Source of the DNA: JBAXTE01 sp964653595
GTDB taxonomy: Bacteria; Bacteroidota; Bacteroidia; Bacteroidales; WCHB1-69
Assembly: GCA_964653595.1 (NCBI GenBank)
Contig: CAZZHH010000069.1
Coordinates: forward strand, 1-16,781
Direction of reading: 5' to 3'
Length of the DNA: 16,781 nt
Part shown: positions 15,058 to 16,781 of the stretch, in pieces
How the letters are laid out: the number at the start of each line of letters is the position of its first letter
Numbering within the stretch: position 1 is the first letter of the stretch
Notes under the pieces: model-generated
What the model was told of the DNA's origin: nothing
Databases searched by the model: none
What the model saw: the letters and a program-made list of their open reading frames with translations, nothing else
Position numbers and translations under genes: made by a program

Positions 15058-15663
15058 CTACTCTTTATACCGTACCTCTCTCAATTCTATCGAAAAATTT
15101 AATTCCATTTTTAAGATTAATGCATTATTTGGATTGTTTAATATCCAATACTTATATGAATTAGAATCGTTGGTGATGCAATAAAATGAAGATACCTCTT
15201 TTGTCTCATTATTTATAATTACGGAATAGTCCTCTAGTTTTATAAACTCTAATTTTTTTAAATTCATCTCTCCCGAATTGGTGGATATATCGCTCTTCTT
15301 CCTTTTTTTTAAGTTAGTCCATACTTTTTTACTAACCCATACGGTCGTTTGTTTATCTAATGTTATTTCATTACTCTGAAAATAGTTGTATTGTGCAATC
15401 GCATTTTTTAATGCTTCCTGAGTAATTGTAATTTTGCCAGAAGTCTTCGTTTTATTACTCATTTTAAAGGTGAAAATAATAGAAGGTGAAATCTCTTCAA
15501 GTAAAATTACAAAATCATAATTTTGATTCTGATTCTCTACATTATATATAAGCGTCATCCCTTTTTTAAGTGCAAATTCGTTGGTTTGACAATAAATTGG
15601 AGAATATAGGGGAGCAACTAATATAATAATAGTAATAATTTTTAAGACTGTTTTCTTCATCAT
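15058..15663 (-). CDS. Secreted protein of unknown function
   Basis: A 201-residue exported protein. I chose ATG 15663 (MMKKTVLKIITIIILVAPL) because an upstream in-frame ATG at 15681 overlaps a promoter box; the ATG at 15660 is equally possible. The signal peptide ends near YCQ (about residue 26). The mature part is strand-rich and opens with LKKGMTLIYNVEN. It contains an NKTKTSGKITIT segment, a very basic KKVWTNLKKRKKSD segment and a closing YWILNNPNNALILKMELNFSIELREV. This layout resembles uncharacterised Bacteroidetes periplasmic or lipid-facing proteins; no catalytic motif is visible. It lies 30 nt upstream of the barrel-like gene, in the same direction. Confidence 0.7.
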   Translation of the reverse strand: MMKKTVLKIITIIILVAPLYSPIYCQTNEFALKKGMTLIYNVENQNQNYDFVILLEEISPSIIFTFKMSNKTKTSGKITITQEALKNAIAQYNYFQSNEITLDKQTTVWVSKKVWTNLKKRKKSDISTNSGEMNLKKLEFIKLEDYSVIINNETKEVSSFYCITNDSNSYKYWILNNPNNALILKMELNFSIELREVRYKE

Positions 15664-15678
15664 GAATATATTTTTGGG

Positions 15679-15686
15679 CAAATATA
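15679..15686 (-). promoter_or_regulatory. -7 promoter element of the secreted protein gene
   Basis: Minus strand TATATTTG followed by C fits TAnnTTTG and lies 15 nt before ATG 15663. It argues against the upstream ATG at 15681, which falls inside the box. No clear -33 TTTG lies at 19-21 nt. Confidence 0.45.
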
Positions 15687-15814
15687 ATAAAAAATTTACA
15701 ATAATAGAAATTATTGCTTCGGCTTTTAATTCATAACATCTTCGAATTCACGATTGTAATTCTTAATAAATTTATTTTGTCTTTAAATTAACAAATATGG
15801 CAGATGGTTGGTTT

Positions 15815-16237
15815 TTAATCTGTGTCGTGAGTATAATTTCTGATGTTTTTTATTTCACTTTTTCTCGATTTTTTTGCTAACCGTTTTTCTATAGAAGCAT
15901 TACTGGGTTTGGTTTTTATTCTATTTTTTGGCAACTTCGTCCATTTTTCAATCAATTGGATAAATTTTTCGATGCAAATTTCTTTGTTCTCCAATTGTGA
16001 TCTTGATTTTTGGGAAACAATTATTATCTCACCATCATTGTTTATATAAGTTTTTGCCCTAGTTAATATTATCTGCTTTTCTTCATCAGATAGAATTTTA
16101 CTCTCTTTCACATTGAAACGCAACTCCGCTTTGGTATTGACTTTGTTCACATTTTGTCCACCCGAGCCACTGCTTCTGCTATAATTAAATGTTATTTCGG
16201 TAAGAATTTGCCTATTTAAAATATCTGCTTTTTCCAT
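15815..16237 (-). CDS. arfB: Peptidyl-tRNA hydrolase ArfB (ribosome rescue, YaeJ/ICT1 family)
   Basis: ArfB enters ribosomes stalled at mRNA ends with its basic tail in the empty mRNA channel and hydrolyses the peptidyl-tRNA with its GGQ motif. Starting at ATG 16237 gives 140 residues with SGSGGQNVNK and GGQ at 26-28, the same length and GGQ position as I recall for E. coli ArfB. The C-terminal tail (KTKPSNASIEKRLAKKSRKSEIKNIR) is rich in lysine and arginine, as required. Earlier in-frame starts exist (ATG 16246, TTG 16249), but a TAATTTTG box at 16247-16254 on the minus strand overlaps or abuts them. It lies alone, divergent from the rRNA operon promoters to its right. It lacks the other domains of full release factors, which rules out prfA or prfB. 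Confidence 0.93.
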   Translation of the reverse strand: MEKADILNRQILTEITFNYSRSSGSGGQNVNKVNTKAELRFNVKESKILSDEEKQIILTRAKTYINNDGEIIIVSQKSRSQLENKEICIEKFIQLIEKWTKLPKNRIKTKPSNASIEKRLAKKSRKSEIKNIRNYTHDTD

Positions 16238-16246
16238 AATATCCAT

Positions 16247-16254
16247 CAAAATTA
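16247..16254 (-). promoter_or_regulatory. -7 promoter element of arfB
   Basis: Minus strand TAATTTTG matches TAnnTTTG and ends 9 nt before ATG 16237. If it is used, the arfB transcript would be nearly leaderless and the ATG at 16246 would not be transcribed or would be at the very 5' end. Confidence 0.4.
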
Positions 16255-16375
16255 ATAGATTTTTCCAAAATAAATTGGTTTTTGTATATCATAATTTTCT
16301 CTATTGTAATTTTTTCAACCATATTTCAATGAGAATATTTTAATTATCACTGTTTTTTCTACTGACTCTATCGTC

Positions 16376-16498
16376 TAAATATTTTTAATATTGTTTTTTA
16401 TATGTTAAATATTTTTTTGTAGTTTTTTATAATATAAAGAAGTTCAATTACTTATGAAACTATCAATTGGTTGTTCACATTTTTCCTGTTAAAAAAAG
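16376..16498 (+). other. A/T-tract region upstream of the rRNA promoters
   Basis: The spacer 16255-16498 has no gene that I can see. It is very A/T-rich, with TAAATATTTTT at 16376-16386 and again at 16406-16416, 30 bp apart, about three helical turns. Phased A/T tracts upstream of strong rRNA promoters can bend DNA or act like UP elements; that role is inferred here. Confidence 0.35.
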
Positions 16499-16540
16499 TT
16501 TGTGGATATAAAATGTTTGATTACTTTTGCACTCCCAAAC
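16499..16540 (+). promoter_or_regulatory. rRNA operon promoter P1
   Basis: TTTG (16499-16502), a 19-nt spacer and TACTTTTG (16522-16529) match the Bacteroidetes consensus TTTG-N19-21-TAnnTTTG. The start region CACTCCCAAAC follows (16530-16540). The spacer begins TGGATATAAAATG. It lies about 240 nt before the inferred 16S 5' end. Confidence 0.85.
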
Positions 16541-16773
16541 GGTAAGTTTAGGGATAGTTCATTGAAAGGTTGCAGCGAGATAATCAAAAAAAATAATTTT
16601 TTATTTGGTTATTAAAAATAAAGTTGTAATTTTGCACTCCCAAACATTAGCGATAATGATTTAGGGGATTTAAAACGTTCATTGTGATATTGAAGAAGAC
16701 GAAAATAGCGTATAACAGGTCAATAAGACCAATTGAATAAAAAGATTAGCCAGAACAAAACTTAAGATTATAT
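16541..16773 (+). promoter_or_regulatory. rRNA leader with duplicated boxA-like segments
   Basis: Downstream of each promoter lies a TTAGGG(G)AT segment and then GTTCATTG (16558-16565 and 16677-16684). The latter resembles the boxA antitermination motif of rRNA leaders (GTTCTTTGA-like). The second copy continues TGATATTGAAGAAGACGAAAA, similar in style to known Bacteroidetes 16S leaders. The assignment as boxA is by resemblance only. Confidence 0.5.
16604..16645 (+). promoter_or_regulatory. rRNA operon promoter P2
   Basis: TTTG (16604-16607), a 19-nt spacer and TAATTTTG (16627-16634), followed by the same CACTCCCAAAC start region (16635-16645) as P1. The 16 nt TTTTGCACTCCCAAAC is identical in both promoters, and the two are 105 nt apart. 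Confidence 0.85.
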
Positions 16774-16781
16774 ACAATGGA
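16774..16781 (+). rRNA. Probable first bases of 16S rRNA (cut by window edge)
   Basis: The window ends ACAATGGA. In Bacteroidetes 16S genes this is usually followed directly by GAGTTTGATCCTGGCTCAG, so the mature 16S would start about here. Only 8 nt are present, so the identification rests on the two rRNA-type promoters, the leader and this end sequence. Confidence 0.45.

Noticed and set aside
15801..15822. Inverted repeat CAGAT/ATCTG as an arfB terminator
   Set aside because: Only 5 bp with a 12-nt loop, overlapping the stop codon, and no T-run on the transcribed side.
16250..16498. A tRNA or small RNA gene left of the rRNA promoters
   Set aside because: No cloverleaf-type pairing or T-loop motif was found in this A/T-rich stretch.

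Overview
The window looks like a chromosomal scaffold piece from an anaerobic member of the Bacteroidota (Bacteroidetes), probably Bacteroidales-like. The reasons are strong A+T bias, Bacteroidetes-type promoters (TTTG, 19 nt, TAnnTTTG) upstream of a ribosomal RNA operon, a protein with a type IX secretion C-terminal sorting domain, and a HydF maturase, which implies [FeFe]-hydrogenase metabolism. Species cannot be read from the sequence.

Left part (1-6934, plus strand): ribD (riboflavin synthesis) and an EamA/DMT transporter form a tight pair. A large secreted FnIII-like repeat protein with a T9SS signal follows. It contains a 100-N assembly gap and ends in a strong intrinsic terminator. Next comes a tight cluster of a YigZ/IMPACT protein and two secreted halves of a 5'-nucleotidase (C-terminal domain gene first, metallophosphatase gene second). 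The downstream frame change across the N run is best explained by the placeholder gap length: the repeat period predicts a true gap of 134 nt (or 134 + n x 282), which restores a single frame.

Middle part (6935-13158, plus strand): dnaA, with an unusual Walker A start; a small cytoplasmic protein of possible STAS-like fold; and a 1255-residue membrane sensor kinase. The kinase has a periplasmic NMT1/THI5-like binding domain, one membrane helix, five PAS domains and a HisKA/HATPase core. No response regulator is in the window.

Right part (13202-16237, minus strand): reading leftwards from the rRNA side, arfB (ribosome rescue hydrolase), a secreted protein of unknown function, a small outer-membrane beta-barrel-like protein and hydF. 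The last three are closely spaced, and hydF follows the barrel protein by 11 nt.

Right edge (about 16376-16781): A/T-tract DNA, two tandem rRNA promoters with identical 19-nt spacers and an identical 16-nt core/start segment, then a leader that ends in what looks like the first bases of 16S rRNA. The sequence stops where a multicopy rRNA operon would start, as contigs often do.

I saw no CRISPR array, tRNA, insertion sequence, phage or obvious defence system. The most unusual items are the repeat-embedded gap, the NMT1-PAS5 kinase, the duplicated rRNA promoter cassette, the altered DnaA Walker A motif and the reversed split 5'-nucleotidase.
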